Shown here piece by piece: positions 5,570 through 6,232 of a DNA stretch of 6,232 nucleotides. The translations under genes were made by a program, and so were the position numbers. The stretch comes from an uncultured Collinsella sp. (lineage in GTDB: Bacteria; Actinomycetota; Coriobacteriia; Coriobacteriales; Coriobacteriaceae): positions 1 through 6,232 of the forward strand of contig CALBUZ010000066.1 of the NCBI GenBank assembly GCA_937969105.1. Reading direction: 5' to 3'. The notes beneath the pieces are model-generated. The model made no database searches. It had not been told where the DNA came from and was given only the letters and a program-made list of their open reading frames with translations. Position 1 is the first letter of the stretch; each line of letters starts with the position of its first letter.

Positions 5570-6232
5570 TTACTTAAGCTCGGGCCAGTAACCCTTGTTG
5601 GCCTCGATCATGTCGTCGAGAACCTCCTTGGCGACCTTCATCGACGGCACGGTCTTGTTGAGCGTAAAGGCCTTAAGCGCCTTCTCGTACGAGCCCTCGA
5701 TCGTAGCCTCGACAATGAGCTTCTCGGAGTTCAGCTGCTGCATCATGAGGCCCTGCTGGAACAGCGGAATGTTGTCGCGACTGATGACCTCGGGGCCGTT
5801 CTTGCCAATGTAGGCAGGCAGCTCGACCATAGCGTCGTAGGGCATGTTGGGGATAGCGCCCTTGTTCTCGCAAATGACCAGGAAACGCTGCTTGGTGTCG
5901 TTCTTCAGAGCGATGGCCAGGTCGGCAATCCAGTCGCCGTGGCTACCCGCATAGAACGTGCTCTCGTCGATCTCGCCCGTCTTCTCGTAGTGATCGATAC
6001 CATCAAAGAGGTTCTTCTCACGCGTCTCCTCAACCTCGTTAGCACGGGTGCGCTCGGGGTTGGAATGCTCGACGAACTCCTTCTGCTGCAGGTAGTAGTT
6101 CAGATACGTGTTGGGCAGGTACTCCGGGAAGCACTCCATGATCTCGTACTCGCCCTTCCAGACGTAGTACCAGCTGCCCTTGGTGTGGCGGTTCTGCTCG
6201 GGGTGCTCGTCGGTGGCCTCCTCGGGCTTCTT
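5570..6232 (-). CDS. malH: Glycoside hydrolase family 4, probable 6-phospho-alpha-glucosidase (C-terminal half; 5' end outside the window)
   Basis: GH4 enzymes hydrolyse phosphorylated disaccharides (here probably maltose 6'-phosphate or similar alpha-linked sugars imported by a PTS) in the cytoplasm. They use NAD+ and a divalent metal through a redox-elimination mechanism. The frame is open to the right edge and gives 220 residues; the family has about 440, so this is the C-terminal half. PEYLPNTYLNYY (36-47) probably contains the catalytic-base tyrosine. HSNPERTRANEV (56-67) and the ending KVAKEVLDDMIEANKGYWPELK fit GlvA/MalH of Bacillus and Fusobacterium as I remember them. The N-terminal NAD-binding domain and the Cys/His metal ligands are off-window, so these cannot be checked. 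AAG, AAC, TAC and TTC codons dominate, typical of a well-expressed gene here. Other GH4 specificities (6-phospho-beta-glucosidase, alpha-galactosidase) are less likely. The gene symbol is provisional. An internal ATG at 6139 is not the start. Confidence 0.85.
   Translation of the reverse strand, partial: KKPEEATDEHPEQNRHTKGSWYYVWKGEYEIMECFPEYLPNTYLNYYLQQKEFVEHSNPERTRANEVEETREKNLFDGIDHYEKTGEIDESTFYAGSHGDWIADLAIALKNDTKQRFLVICENKGAIPNMPYDAMVELPAYIGKNGPEVISRDNIPLFQQGLMMQQLNSEKLIVEATIEGSYEKALKAFTLNKTVPSMKVAKEVLDDMIEANKGYWPELK

Noticed and set aside
1..6232. HydEFG maturases, complete HydABC set, RNA genes, CRISPR, insertion sequences
   Set aside because: I looked for these on both strands and found nothing that supports them; maturation genes must be elsewhere in the genome.

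Overview
The window reads as high-GC, C/G-ending-codon DNA from an anaerobic, fermentative, saccharolytic bacterium. A Coriobacteriia-type actinobacterium (Collinsella or a relative) is my best guess. It rests on GC richness, a three-accessory-cluster soluble [FeFe]-hydrogenase, a Tat-like lipoprotein signal and a family GH4 phospho-glucosidase. It is inference, not a database match. All five genes lie on the minus strand, so transcription runs from high to low coordinates.

Right end (5570-6232): the C-terminal half of a GH4 6-phospho-glucosidase, most like the 6-phospho-alpha-glucosidases GlvA/MalH. It is cut by the window edge. A 16-bp stem-loop at 5500-5537 follows its stop codon and probably ends its transcript. 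The 256-bp gap 5314-5569 holds this terminator, a weak promoter candidate, an imperfect inverted repeat and a GC hairpin just before the next start codon.

Middle and left (1-5313): a tightly packed four-gene unit. Gene 1 (3481-5313) joins the [4Fe-4S] end of NuoF/HydB to a GltD/NfnL-type FAD- and NAD(P)H-binding oxidoreductase. Gene 2 (1670-3487) is a complete group A [FeFe]-hydrogenase with every expected cluster ligand and H-cluster motif. It overlaps gene 1 by 7 nt. Gene 3 (612-1667) is a Tat-like lipoprotein of the SsuA/TauA/NMT1 solute-binding class, starting 2 nt after the hydrogenase stop. Gene 4 (1-608, cut by the left edge) is the matching ABC permease, starting 3 nt after gene 3 on a GTG codon.

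My reading is that genes 1 and 2 form a cytoplasmic hydrogenase that exchanges electrons between H2 and NAD(P)H. The layout fits the class described as glutamate synthase-linked (HydDB group A2). It is not the classic HydABC bifurcating trimer, because the FMN/NADH domain of NuoF and any NuoE-like subunit are absent here. The most unusual point is that an importer of unknown substrate is fused into the same transcriptional unit. No RNA genes, insertion sequences, CRISPR arrays or phage features were seen.
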